Part shown: positions 1-7,000 of the stretch, one piece after another
Layout of the letters: every line of letters begins with the position of its first letter
How positions within the stretch are numbered: the stretch's first letter is position 1
Assembly: GCA_040775095.1 (NCBI GenBank)
Contig: JAXGTD010000069.1
Span: 1 to 21,553 of the forward strand
Reading direction: 5' to 3'
DNA from: JAXGTD01 sp040775095
Lineage (GTDB): Bacteria; Pseudomonadota; Gammaproteobacteria; Chromatiales; Chromatiaceae
DNA length: 21,553 bases
Notes under the pieces: generated by a model
What the model was told of the DNA's origin: nothing
The model's input: only the letters and a program-made list of their open reading frames with translations
Database searches by the model: none
Program-made: the position numbers and the translations under genes

Positions 1-69
1 AGTATCGATGTATACGCCTCGCAGCTACGAAGTCTCTTGGTTGAGAATTTCGAGATCATCCGCTATTGA
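1..69 (+). CDS. 3' end of an unidentified ORF (partial)
   Basis: Frame 1 is open from the first base to a TGA at 67-69 and encodes about 22 residues ending in FEIIRY. It is the tail of something that begins outside the window, or chance. I do not recognise the family. It is in the same frame as the truncated PIN gene that follows but does not look like the missing PIN N-terminus, which would carry a hydrophobic strand ending in a catalytic Asp. Confidence 0.25.
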   Translation, partial: SIDVYASQLRSLLVENFEIIRY

Positions 70-84
70 AAACCGAAACCCTCA

Positions 85-441
85 ATGCGGAGCGTATACG
101 AGGTGTACGTATCGGCTTTAGTCGAGGAAGAGGTTTCGCGTGGAGACCCACGCGCGGCAAGCTTGCGTCTATCTGTTATCGAAGAAGTTCCGGCGTTGGA
201 TATCACCGACGAGGCCAAGAACCTCGCCAAGGACCTAGTCAGGCTTAATGCTATTCCGACAAATAGCGAGGAAGATGCGCTGCACATTGGCATTGCCGCA
301 GCGAACGGCATCCATTTCCTGCTCACGTGGAACTTCAAGCACATCAATAATGCTGAAACCAAGGCAGCTATCGTAGAAGTCGTGGAAAGCCATGGCCTTG
401 TCTGCCCCGTCTTGTGCTCTCCGGAAGAACTAGGAGCGTGA
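85..441 (+). pseudogene. PIN-domain (VapC-like) toxin, N-terminally truncated
   Basis: PIN-domain proteins are Mg-dependent ribonucleases; many are the toxin of a type II toxin-antitoxin pair. The 118 residues read as the middle and C-terminal part of one: a YVSALVEEEV strand-helix, a SEEDALHIGIAA helix with acidic residues that fits the central metal-binding motif, and LLTWNFKHI, typical of the last core strand. Family members are usually about 150 residues and start with a strand ending in a catalytic Asp. Here that first ~35-40 residues is absent: upstream of the ATG the frame stops at 67-69, and the other two plus frames of 1-100 do not supply it. The gene is therefore probably inactive. 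It lies 3 bases before its small partner gene, and the partner's ribosome site is inside this gene's end. Confidence 0.6.
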
Positions 442-444
442 TTC

Positions 445-618
445 GTGATTGAAGACCCTATCGTTGCGGAAATCCGGCGTTACCGAGCAGAGCACGCCGC
501 GAAATACGGTCACGATCTTGATCGCATTTGTAATGCACTGCGGGAGCGCCAAGCGAAGTCATCTCGGAAGGTGGTTAAGCGTAGTCCGCGCTTACTTCTT
601 CCAAAAACTGGCAGCTAA
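445..618 (+). CDS. Small PIN-associated protein, probable antitoxin (57 aa)
   Basis: A GTG start at 445 has a good ribosome site, AGGAG at 432-436, 8 bases upstream. The product begins VIEDPIVAEIRRYR and continues with AKYGHDLDRICNALRERQ, ending in a basic tail (KVVKRSPR). Short proteins with this charged helical pattern commonly follow PIN-domain genes and are taken to be their antitoxin or partner; the function is inferred from that association. The TAA stop (616-618) is fused to the start of an attC-like site (TAACAA), which is how integron cassette genes typically end. The PIN/partner pair therefore looks like one gene cassette whose left part has been lost. The alternative longer reading from 449 in another frame lacks any family character. 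Confidence 0.6.
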   Translation: MIEDPIVAEIRRYRAEHAAKYGHDLDRICNALRERQAKSSRKVVKRSPRLLLPKTGS

Positions 619-702
619 CAATCCCACCGACTCCGACGCCAAACTGCGGCCTTCGCTATCGCTCAGGCCGCAGTTTGGAGCGGGCTGTGGTTAACGTTAT
701 CG
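613..702 (+). other. attC-like recombination site
   Basis: The left end CTAACAA overlaps the cassette gene's stop codon, and the right end has GTTAACG/GTTATCG (690-702). Between them is a near-perfect inverted repeat, AAACTGCGGCC (632-642) against GGCCGCAGTTT, with an outer imperfect extension of several further pairs. A long imperfect palindrome bounded by a TAACAA-like box and a GTTA box is the layout of integron attC sites, which IntI recombines as folded single-strand hairpins. The right box departs from the GTTRRRY consensus, so the site may be decayed. Sequence of group II intron character begins at or just after its right end. Confidence 0.5.
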
Positions 703-1340
703 CGCCGAGCAAAGCTCGGCGTCTCTTGCCGGGTAAAAGTCCCGGTCGGGTAAGGTCTCGACGAGGCCGTCCGCGCGGGTCCACTCCGGGTCTCTTGCCG
801 GGTGAAAGTCCCGGTCGGGTAAGGGTTAGCCGCCCGCCCGTATCGAGTGTTGGTCCTATTGAGGAGCGGGGTAACTCGCGAACAATAGATGGGGCAAGCG
901 TGCACAGAGAATCCTGTAGGCCGTAGGGGAGATCGTGCTCCCTGAAGTGCTGGTACAGCTTCGAAACAAGCTGATTGCGGATGTCGACAGTCTTAGCGTC
1001 CTGGAAGGCAACACGAAGCACCCGTTATGGCTTGGGTGTGGAGGTCCGCCGGAGTCCTCAGGCCGTGGCATGCAGGAAGAGAGACGTTGGGGAACTCGGG
1101 AAGCCCCGAAGGCTCCTGGATGAGATGAGACGATGAAACCGACTGGGCTGGGACACGAACGGGTGAAGAGCCCTGACGCGGCTCGCGCTCGGGTGGAGTC
1201 GTCGAGCACGGAGCAGCCAGGCAGGCGGGAGTCCGCCGGATGCCAACGAGGTATCTTATCGGGCATAGTCGTCGGAGGTCGGGAAAGCCGGCCGCAGGGC
1301 GAAGGACCCGACGGGAGTACGCAGCGCGCAAAGGAAACGC
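700..1340 (+). ncRNA. Probable 5' ribozyme part of a group II intron
   Basis: There is no credible gene between the attC-like site and the reverse transcriptase remains. The stretch holds structured RNA-like sequence: a perfect 8-bp hairpin CGCCGAGC-AAA-GCTCGGCG at about 703-721, two copies of a 35-base element containing CCGGGTGAAAGTCCCGG, and later GGGGAACTCGGGAAGCCCC and similar short stems. GTGAAAGTCC- and GGGAACTCGGGA-type strings are common in the domain I region of bacterial group II introns, and the region lies directly upstream of the intron-type maturase. I could not fix the intron's 5' end (no clean GTGYG), so the boundaries are approximate. Confidence 0.45.
721..755 (+). repeat. 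35-base direct repeat, copy 1 (second copy 790-824)
   Basis: The 35 bases at 721-755 recur at 790-824 with a single A/G difference (GGGTAAAAG versus GGGTGAAAG), 69 bases apart. Each copy contains a 5-bp stem, CCGGG/CCCGG, around an A-rich loop. In group II introns such an element normally occurs once, so this looks like a local duplication inside the ribozyme part. Confidence 0.8.
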
Positions 1341-2070
1341 ATGCCGGATATGCAGGATCGGAGCACCATGAGCCAGCCTCACTGCGCGCGATAGCCAATC
1401 GAGCGAAGGAAAGCAAACACCACCGCTTTCGCAATCTCTACCAGGAGGTGGATGCCGACCTGTTGATGTACTGCTGGCACGGCTTGAACAAGGACGCGGC
1501 CAGCGGCGTCGACGGGGTGACGGCAGGGCTCTGCGCGGCCAATCTGGAAGGCAATATCACCGACCTGGCCGAGCGCGGGAAGGCCGGGCGCTACCGGGCG
1601 AAGCTCGTGCGGCGCGTCTACATCCCCAAGGAGAACGGAAAGCAAAGGCCGCTGGGTATTGCAGCGTTGGAAGATAAGCTCGTGCAACTGGCCTGTGCCA
1701 AGCTGTTGGGGCGATTTACGAGGAAGACTTCCGCGAATGCGCTCACGGTTACCGCCCGGGTCGCAGCGCCAAGGATACGGTCGTCGATCTGAGCTTTGAA
1801 CCGATGTACGGCAAGTTCGGCTTTCTTGTTGAGGCCGACATCCGCGGGTTCTGCGAGCACATCGATCATGACTGGCTGCTGCGGATGCTGGCGTTACGGA
1901 TCGACGATCGCGCCTTATCTTCATCTCATCGGCAAGTGGCTCAAGGCGGGGATCTTGGACACCGACGGAGCGGTGCTCCACCCCGACACAGGAACCCCGC
2001 AAGGCATGAACCACTTGGATCATCCGCCAGTCTCGTCTACATACACAGCCACGGCCCTACCTAATGCCCG
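1340..2070 (+). pseudogene. ltrA-like: Group II intron reverse transcriptase/maturase, frameshifted and truncated
   Basis: Intron-encoded reverse transcriptases drive group II intron splicing and retrohoming. Recognisable blocks appear in order across two reading frames. Frame 2 (about 1361-1705) has SLRAIANRAK, DAASGVDGVT and RRVYIPKENGKQRPLGI (RT1/RT2). Frame 1 (about 1708-1905) has the RT3-like CAHGYRPGRSAKD and FLVEADIRGF, which holds the first catalytic Asp, then DHDWLLRMLALRIDD. Frame 2 again (about 1906-2005) has IGKWLKAGILDTDG and HPDTGTPQG. At least two frameshifts (near 1706 and 1905) are needed. After GTPQG the match fades, with a trace of the LANVYLHY block near 2035-2047. The YADD active site, maturase (X) and any endonuclease domains are missing. 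It cannot be functional. Confidence 0.85.
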
Positions 2071-2357
2071 GCGCCATCCCGTATGACCTCAGCGGACGAT
2101 ACAGGGAGACGGGGACGGCATTTCAAGTCAAGCGAGTCAGCCAGGCTGATCGCGGACCCCAGGAGCCACACCCCCGTCTTACCGCCAGAGTATCGCTCTC
2201 AGCGCCCTCCGGCTACCTGTAAATCGGATGGTAGACCCCGCCTGCTCCTCGGGGGCCGAGCCACCAGCAGGAGTACTCCCGTCTGCTAGACTAATCCATA
2301 GAAAAATACTCTGGTATACCGGCGCCCCGAGGGGGTGCTCGGACGGGGAGAGAGGTT
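2071..2357. other. Gap between the intron remnant and the oxidase operon
   Basis: No gene is supported here. It holds a 31-base nested hairpin at 2241-2271 (outer CCTGCT/AGCAGG, inner CTCGG/CCGAG) and an AT-richer patch at 2285-2318 that may carry the oxidase promoter. I see no transposon terminal repeats or transposase remains that would explain the junction. Confidence 0.4.
2292..2320 (+). promoter_or_regulatory. Possible promoter for the oxidase operon
   Basis: In an AT-richer patch just upstream of coxB, TGG-TATACC (2312-2320) reads as an extended -10 element (TGn-TATAAT type). The -35 position 17 bases upstream (TAATCC, 2292-2297) is a poor match. This is the best candidate in the 290-base gap, but weak. 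Confidence 0.25.
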
Positions 2358-3542
2358 TTGCAGGACCGCTGTTACGTCCCTGCCGCTCGTTACGCCGCCC
2401 CCGCAGGGCTGTTCCTGCTCTGCGGTCGCGCCGTCGCGGACTTCGGCCTCAACCTGACACCAGGGGTGACCGCGGTCAGCGAGCAGGTTTATGACCTGCA
2501 CATGCTGATCCTCTGGGTCTGCACCGTCATCGGCGCTGTGGTCTTCGGCTTCATGGGCTATGCGATCCTGCGCCACCGCCGGTCCCTGGGGGTCAAGCCC
2601 GCGGGCTTTCACGGCAACCTGGGGCTGGAGATCCTGTGGACCCTGGTGCCGTTCCTCGTCCTGGTCGCTATGGCGGTGCCCGCCACCCGTGTCCTGCGGA
2701 CGATGGTGGACACCCGCGACGCCGATCTGACCATCAAGGTGACGGGTTATCAGTGGCGCTGGCACTACGACTACCTGGAGCAGGGGATTGGCTATTTCAG
2801 CCGCCTGACGACCACGCAGGACGCGATCCACGGCAGAGCACCCAAGGACCAGCACTACCTGCGCGAGGTGGACCAGCCCCTGGTCGTGCCCGTGGGCCGC
2901 AAGATCCGGTTCCTCACGACCTCGAACGACGTCATCCACTCCTGGTGGGTCCCGGATCTGGGCTGGAAGAAGGACGCGATCCCCGGCTTCATCAACGAGG
3001 CCTGGGCCCGTATCGACCGCCCGGGCACCTACCGCGGTCAGTGCACCGAGCTGTGCGGCGTCGGCCACGGCTTCATGCCCATCGTCCTGCAGGCACTGCC
3101 AGAGGCGGACTTCCAGCGCTGGCTCGACGGACAGCAGGCGGAGCAGGCGGCGAGCGCGGCGGCCGCCTCGCGAACCTGGAGCCGGGATGCCCTGCTGCAG
3201 CGCGGGCGGGAGATCTTCGAGAGTACCTGCGCCGCCTGTCATCAGCCTACCGGCATCGGTGTCCCTGGTGTCTTCCCCGCCATCAAGGGCAGCAAAGTCG
3301 CCACGGGGCCGCTGCACGCGCATCTCGACATCGTGCTCAACGGCAAGGCGGGCACGGCCATGCAGGCATTCGGGAATCAACTCCCCGATCGTGACCTTGC
3401 CTCGGTCATCACCTTCGAGCGCAACGCCTTCGGCAACGACACCGGAGACCTGGTGCAGCCGGCCGACGTCAAGGCAGCCCGCGACAGGCCCCGACCGGCC
3501 AGCATGAACCCCGAGCAACAAGCCGCGGAGGCACACCCATGA
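2358..3542 (+). CDS. coxB: Cytochrome c oxidase subunit II with fused C-terminal cytochrome c
   Basis: This subunit takes electrons from cytochrome c through its CuA centre and passes them to subunit I in the cytoplasmic membrane. A short hydrophobic leader (about residues 11-27) ends near AVADFGLNL. Two membrane helices follow (about 48-70 and 90-112), then the CuA cupredoxin domain with ligands H194, C229, E231, C233, H237 and M240 (QCTELCGVGHGFM). After an Ala-rich linker (about 260-275) comes a cytochrome c domain with C291-A-A-C294-H295 and a likely distal Met at 335. At 394 aa it is the long, heme-fused (caa3-like) form. The start is a TTG preceded by GGAGAGAGG; no better start lies between it and the leader. 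The stop overlaps ctaD by four bases (ATGA), so translation is coupled. Confidence 0.93.
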   Translation: MQDRCYVPAARYAAPAGLFLLCGRAVADFGLNLTPGVTAVSEQVYDLHMLILWVCTVIGAVVFGFMGYAILRHRRSLGVKPAGFHGNLGLEILWTLVPFLVLVAMAVPATRVLRTMVDTRDADLTIKVTGYQWRWHYDYLEQGIGYFSRLTTTQDAIHGRAPKDQHYLREVDQPLVVPVGRKIRFLTTSNDVIHSWWVPDLGWKKDAIPGFINEAWARIDRPGTYRGQCTELCGVGHGFMPIVLQALPEADFQRWLDGQQAEQAASAAAASRTWSRDALLQRGREIFESTCAACHQPTGIGVPGVFPAIKGSKVATGPLHAHLDIVLNGKAGTAMQAFGNQLPDRDLASVITFERNAFGNDTGDLVQPADVKAARDRPRPASMNPEQQAAEAHP

Positions 3543-5119
3543 CCACCGCCGTCGCCGCCCCGCAAGACCTGCAGGAGCATGGCCCCAGCCGAGGGCTGCT
3601 GCGCTGGGTCACCACCACCAACCACAAGGACATCGGGACCCTGTACCTGCTGTTCTCCCTGCTGATGTTTTTCGTCGGCGGGACCATGGCCATGCTGATC
3701 CGCGCCGAGCTGTTCCAGCCCGGGCTGCAGCTGATGGAGCCGCTGTTCTACAACCAGATGGTCACGCTGCATGCCCTGGTCATGATCTTCGGGGCGGTGA
3801 TGCCCGCCTTCGTAGGGCTGGCCAACTGGCAAATCCCGCTCATGATCGGCGCACCGGACATGGCCCTGCCGCGCATGAATAACTGGAGCTTCTGGATCCT
3901 GCCTTTCGCCTTCTCCATGCTGCTGTCCACCCTGTTCATGCCGGGCGGCGGTCCGGGTACCGGTTGGACCCTGTACCCGCCGCTGGTGCTTCAGACGGGG
4001 GCCGCCTTTCCCTACGTCATCTTCAGCATCCACCTCATGGGGCTGTCGTCGGTTCTGGGTGCCATCAATATCATCGTCACCATCCTCAATCTGCGGGCGC
4101 CGGGTATGACCCTGATGAAGATGCCGTTGTTCGTCTGGACCTGGCTCATCACGGCCTACCTGCTGATCGCGGCCATGCCGGTGCTGGCCGGGGTCATGAC
4201 CATGCTGCTCACGGACAAGTTCTTCGGTACCAGCTTCTTCAACGCCGCCGGTGGCGGGGACCCGGTGATGTTCCAGCACCTGTTCTGGTTCTTTGGGCAC
4301 CCGGAGGTCTACATCATGATCCTGCCGGCCTTCGGGATCGTCTCCCAGATTCTGCCGACCTTCGCGCGCAAGCCGCTCTTCGGCTACAGCTCCATGGTCT
4401 ATGCCGCGGCCTCGATCGCGATTCTCTCTTTCATGGTCTGGGCGCATCACATGTTCACCGTCGGCATGCCACTCGCCGCCGAGCTGTTTTTTATGTACAC
4501 CACCATGCTGATCGCGGTGCCAACAGGGGTGAAGGTCTTCAACTGGGTGGCAACCCTTTGGCGCGGCGCCATGAGCTTCGAGACCCCCATGTTGTGGGCT
4601 TTGGCCTTCGTGGCGCTCTTCACCGTCGGCGGCCTGTCCGGGCTGATGCTCGCAATGGTTCCAGCGGACTTTCAGTACCAGGACACCTACTTCGTGGTGG
4701 CGCACTTTCATTATGTGCTGGTTACAGGCGCCGTCTTCGCCATCATGGGCGCGGTCTACTACTGGCTCCCGAAGTGGACTGGGCACATGTATAACGAGCG
4801 ACTGGGCAGGCTCCACTTCTGGCTGTCGGCGGTGTTCGTCAACGTCCTGTTTGTCCCGCAGCACTTCCTGGGCTTGGCGGGCATGCCCAGGCGTATCCCG
4901 GACTACGCGCTGCAGTACGCCGACTGGAACATGATCTCGAGTCTCGGCGGCTTCGCCTTCGGTCTCGCCCAGCTCGTGTTCGCGTATAACGTCATCGTGA
5001 CCATGCGCCGCGGGGTCCAGGCGCGCGCCAGGGTCTGGGAAGGTGCCGAAGGGCTCGAATGGACGCTGAGCTCGCCGCCGCCCTACCACAGCTTCCACGA
5101 GCCCCCGGAGGTCCGGTGA
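3539..5119 (+). CDS. ctaD: Cytochrome c oxidase subunit I (heme a, heme a3-CuB)
   Basis: This is the catalytic subunit of the proton-pumping aa3-type oxidase, which reduces O2 to water. The 526 residues and twelve predicted membrane helices fit the family. Metal ligands are visible: H78 (TLHALVM) and H391 for heme a, H389 for heme a3 (VAHFHYV), and H254, H303 and H304 for CuB. Y258 in GHPEVY is the residue that crosslinks to H254, and E256 in the same motif is the D-channel glutamate. The residue before DTYFVVAHFHYV is Gln where many relatives have His; this may be a lineage variant. Ribosome site GGAGG at 3527-3531 lies in the end of coxB. The stop codon overlaps the next small gene (GTGA). 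Confidence 0.96.
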   Translation: MTTAVAAPQDLQEHGPSRGLLRWVTTTNHKDIGTLYLLFSLLMFFVGGTMAMLIRAELFQPGLQLMEPLFYNQMVTLHALVMIFGAVMPAFVGLANWQIPLMIGAPDMALPRMNNWSFWILPFAFSMLLSTLFMPGGGPGTGWTLYPPLVLQTGAAFPYVIFSIHLMGLSSVLGAINIIVTILNLRAPGMTLMKMPLFVWTWLITAYLLIAAMPVLAGVMTMLLTDKFFGTSFFNAAGGGDPVMFQHLFWFFGHPEVYIMILPAFGIVSQILPTFARKPLFGYSSMVYAAASIAILSFMVWAHHMFTVGMPLAAELFFMYTTMLIAVPTGVKVFNWVATLWRGAMSFETPMLWALAFVALFTVGGLSGLMLAMVPADFQYQDTYFVVAHFHYVLVTGAVFAIMGAVYYWLPKWTGHMYNERLGRLHFWLSAVFVNVLFVPQHFLGLAGMPRRIPDYALQYADWNMISSLGGFAFGLAQLVFAYNVIVTMRRGVQARARVWEGAEGLEWTLSSPPPYHSFHEPPEVR

Positions 5120-5229
5120 GTCAGCCAAGTCGAGCCCGGGAACGCCGAACGCTGTGTCTCGCCCTGTTGCATGGGCTGATCGCCTTTGCCTTCTATGCGG
5201 CCGCACTCCTCGTACAGGCGCCGCCATGA
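5116..5229 (+). CDS. 37-aa single-helix membrane peptide of the cox operon
   Basis: A GTG start at 5116 overlaps the ctaD stop, and the TGA at 5227-5229 overlaps the ctaG start (ATGA). The gene is therefore tightly coupled on both sides, the strongest evidence that it is translated. The product has a basic N-terminus (SRARERRTLCLALLHG) and one hydrophobic helix (about residues 13-33), ending in VQAPP. Tiny one-helix proteins occur at this position, between ctaD and ctaG, in other proteobacterial oxidase operons and are described as small assembly proteins. Assignment here rests on position and topology, not on a motif. Confidence 0.6.
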   Translation: MSQPSRARERRTLCLALLHGLIAFAFYAAALLVQAPP

Positions 5230-5762
5230 CCAGGCAGATGCCGCACCGATCCCACCGGCGCCTGGTCTGGCGCATCCTGCTTCTTGCCGTTGCGATGTTC
5301 GGGTTCGGCTTCGCTCTGGTGCCGCTGTACAACGTCTTCTGCCAAGCGACGGGCTTCAACGGAAAGCCCGGCCGGACCGCTGCGGCCGAGGTCCCGTATC
5401 GCCCGGATGCGGAGCGTACGGTCTGGGTCGAGCTCCTGGCGAACGTGAACACTTCGGCCTCCTGGTCCTTCCGCCCCACCGTGACCCGGATGGCGGTCCA
5501 TCCGGGGGCTTACTACACCACGAGCTACAAGGCCCGAAACCCGACCGCGGAGCAGCTCGCAGTGCAGGCGGTGGCGAGCGTCGCGCCCGGCGCGGCGGCG
5601 CGCTACCTGCACAAGACCGAGTGCTTCTGCTTTCGTCGCCAGGGCTTTGCCGCACATGAGGAGCGAGACCTGCCCCTGCGCTTCACGATCGATCCGGCCA
5701 TCCCCCCGGAAATAGGGACCCTGACCCTGGCCTACAGCCTCTTCGACGTTCCGGGCGGATAA
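5226..5762 (+). CDS. ctaG: Cytochrome c oxidase assembly protein CtaG/Cox11 (CuB insertion)
   Basis: Cox11 is a membrane-anchored copper chaperone that delivers copper to the CuB site of subunit I. The 178-aa product has an N-terminal anchor (about residues 14-34), the conserved C39 in YNVFCQATGFNG, and the copper-binding CFCF motif at 133-136 (KTECFCFRRQGF), followed by the immunoglobulin-like domain ending in LTLAYSLFDV. The ATG at 5226 is chosen because it overlaps the preceding stop and places the basic residues directly before the membrane helix; the frame is open further upstream only as a by-product of overlap. The position between subunits I and III is the usual one. Confidence 0.93.
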   Translation: MTRQMPHRSHRRLVWRILLLAVAMFGFGFALVPLYNVFCQATGFNGKPGRTAAAEVPYRPDAERTVWVELLANVNTSASWSFRPTVTRMAVHPGAYYTTSYKARNPTAEQLAVQAVASVAPGAAARYLHKTECFCFRRQGFAAHEERDLPLRFTIDPAIPPEIGTLTLAYSLFDVPGG

Positions 5763-5781
5763 GCCGCGAAGGTGACAACAC

Positions 5782-6672
5782 ATGACCCAGCACCGCCCTG
5801 CCATCGGCGACAGCCGTTACTTCGTCCCCCCCGCCACCTATTGGCCTATCGTCGGCTCCATCGGCCTCGCCGGGCTGTTCGTGGGTTTTGCTCACCTGCT
5901 GAGCGGCGGCGACCTGGGCACGCCCCTGATGATCGGCGGGGCGACGCTGGTCGTCGTCATGCTGTTCGGATGGTTTGGCACCGTGATCCACGAGGGTCTG
6001 GGCGGCAGCTATAACGAGCAGGTGAATCGCTCCTTTCGCATGGCGATGGGCTGGTTCATCTTCTCCGAGGTGATGTTCTTCGGGGCCTTCTTCGGGGCCT
6101 TGTTCTTCGCCCGGGTGTTTTCCGTCCCCTGGCTCGGTGGGCATGCGAGCGGCGCGGAGACCCACCTGATCCTGTGGCCCCACTTCGAGTCCCTATGGCC
6201 ACTGCTACAGACGCCCGACCCCAGCCGATTCCAAACCGCCAAGGCGGCCATGGCGCCATGGGGCGTGCCAGCCATCAACACCCTGGTCCTGCTCTCCAGC
6301 GCGGTAACCCTCACCTGGGCGCACTGGGGGCTGCTCAGGGAGCGCCGCCGGCAACTCCTGATCGGGCTGCTCGCGACCGTGTTGCTCGGGATGCTATTCC
6401 TGGTGCTTCAGGCGCACGAATACTGGTACGCCTACCACGACCTCAACCTGCGGCTGAGCTCGGGCATCTACGGATCGACCTTCTTCATGCTCACGGGCTT
6501 CCACGGGGCCCACGTGACCATCGGCGCCATCATGCTCTTGGTCATGCTGATGCGCGGCCTGCTCGGGCACTTCACACCGACGGAGCACTTCGCGCTCCAA
6601 GCGGCCTCCTGGTACTGGCACTTCGTAGACTTCGTGTGGCTCGGCCTGTTCGTCGTCGTCTATTGGCTTTGA
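5782..6672 (+). CDS. ctaE: Cytochrome c oxidase subunit III
   Basis: Subunit III is the non-catalytic core subunit that stabilises the oxidase and its proton uptake. The 296-aa protein has about seven hydrophobic segments, FFMLTGFHGAHVTIGAIMLL, and the family-typical C-terminal WYWHFVDFVWLGLFVVVYWL. A loop of about 30 residues before PWGVPAINTLVLLSS is common in bacterial subunit III. Ribosome site AAGGTGA (5769-5775) is 6 bases before the ATG, and 19 bases separate it from ctaG. A short stem GCCCT-GACT-AGGGC (6679-6692) follows the stop but has no T-run. Genes that often follow in proteobacteria (SURF1, heme A synthase, heme O synthase) are absent, and intron remains begin within about 120 bases. 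Confidence 0.95.
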   Translation: MTQHRPAIGDSRYFVPPATYWPIVGSIGLAGLFVGFAHLLSGGDLGTPLMIGGATLVVVMLFGWFGTVIHEGLGGSYNEQVNRSFRMAMGWFIFSEVMFFGAFFGALFFARVFSVPWLGGHASGAETHLILWPHFESLWPLLQTPDPSRFQTAKAAMAPWGVPAINTLVLLSSAVTLTWAHWGLLRERRRQLLIGLLATVLLGMLFLVLQAHEYWYAYHDLNLRLSSGIYGSTFFMLTGFHGAHVTIGAIMLLVMLMRGLLGHFTPTEHFALQAASWYWHFVDFVWLGLFVVVYWL

Positions 6673-6785
6673 GCCATCGCCCTGACTAGGGCGCCGTTGG
6701 TAGGATCAGACAGCGCGCCCGATGCGAGCGCTTGCGCCTGGCCGAAAGCCCCGGGGGGCGCGCACCGCTCCAACCAGACAGGGGT
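6673..6785. other. Spacer between the oxidase operon and the intron 3' end
   Basis: This is about 110 bases of very GC-rich sequence with short stems (GCCCT/AGGGC at 6679-6692 and CCCCGGGGGG near 6755). I see no gene here and no recognisable insertion-sequence end. Confidence 0.35.
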
Positions 6786-6860
6786 CGCAGGCCGTGTACG
6801 GGAAAGCTGTATGCACGGGTTGATGAGAGAGGGCTGGCTACCGTGACTATGGCCCCGCTA
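6785..6860 (+). ncRNA. Degenerate group II intron 3' end (domain V and VI-like)
   Basis: Domain V is the catalytic 34-base hairpin of group II introns. At 6789-6821 there is a close relative: CCGTG (6792-6796) pairs with CACGG (6814-6818), TAC with GTA, a two-base bulge lies on the 3' strand, and GGAAAG is the tip. The sequence after it, TTGATGAGAGAGGGCTGG, is the usual continuation, and GGGCT...GGCCCC with a TGACTATG segment fits domain VI carrying a bulged branch A. The start reads AGGCCG rather than AGCCG, so the catalytic AGC triad is altered by an inserted base and the element is probably dead. It is on the same strand as the reverse transcriptase remnant 4.7 kb upstream. Confidence 0.65.
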
Positions 6861-7000
6861 TTGAGGCACCGCCAGACGAAAGGGGCGGCAACAGATAGGC
6901 TGGACCTACGGACGCGAACACCGGCTCTCTACGCTACCCGAGCCGTGACCCCGAGCCGCGCGCGGTCAGCCGTGTGCCGCCTACAGGTCGTCCAAAGGAT

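Noticed and set aside
613..2070. Classical IIC-attC intron insertion
   Set aside because: As I recall, such introns lie antisense to the cassettes at the TTGTT side of attC. This intron reads with the cassette and from the other box, so I report the adjacency without that label.
2228..2494. An 88-codon frame overlapping the start of coxB
   Set aside because: It is a shadow frame in GC-rich DNA, Arg-rich and without family features; coxB is well supported.
3377..5479. A 700-codon open frame on the minus strand
   Set aside because: It is the antisense shadow of coxB and ctaD in GC-rich DNA, with a His/Asp/Glu/Arg/Gly-rich composition and no domain. The plus-strand oxidase genes are certain.
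6679..6692. Terminator after ctaE
   Set aside because: The stem GCCCT/AGGGC is only 5 bp and has no T-run.
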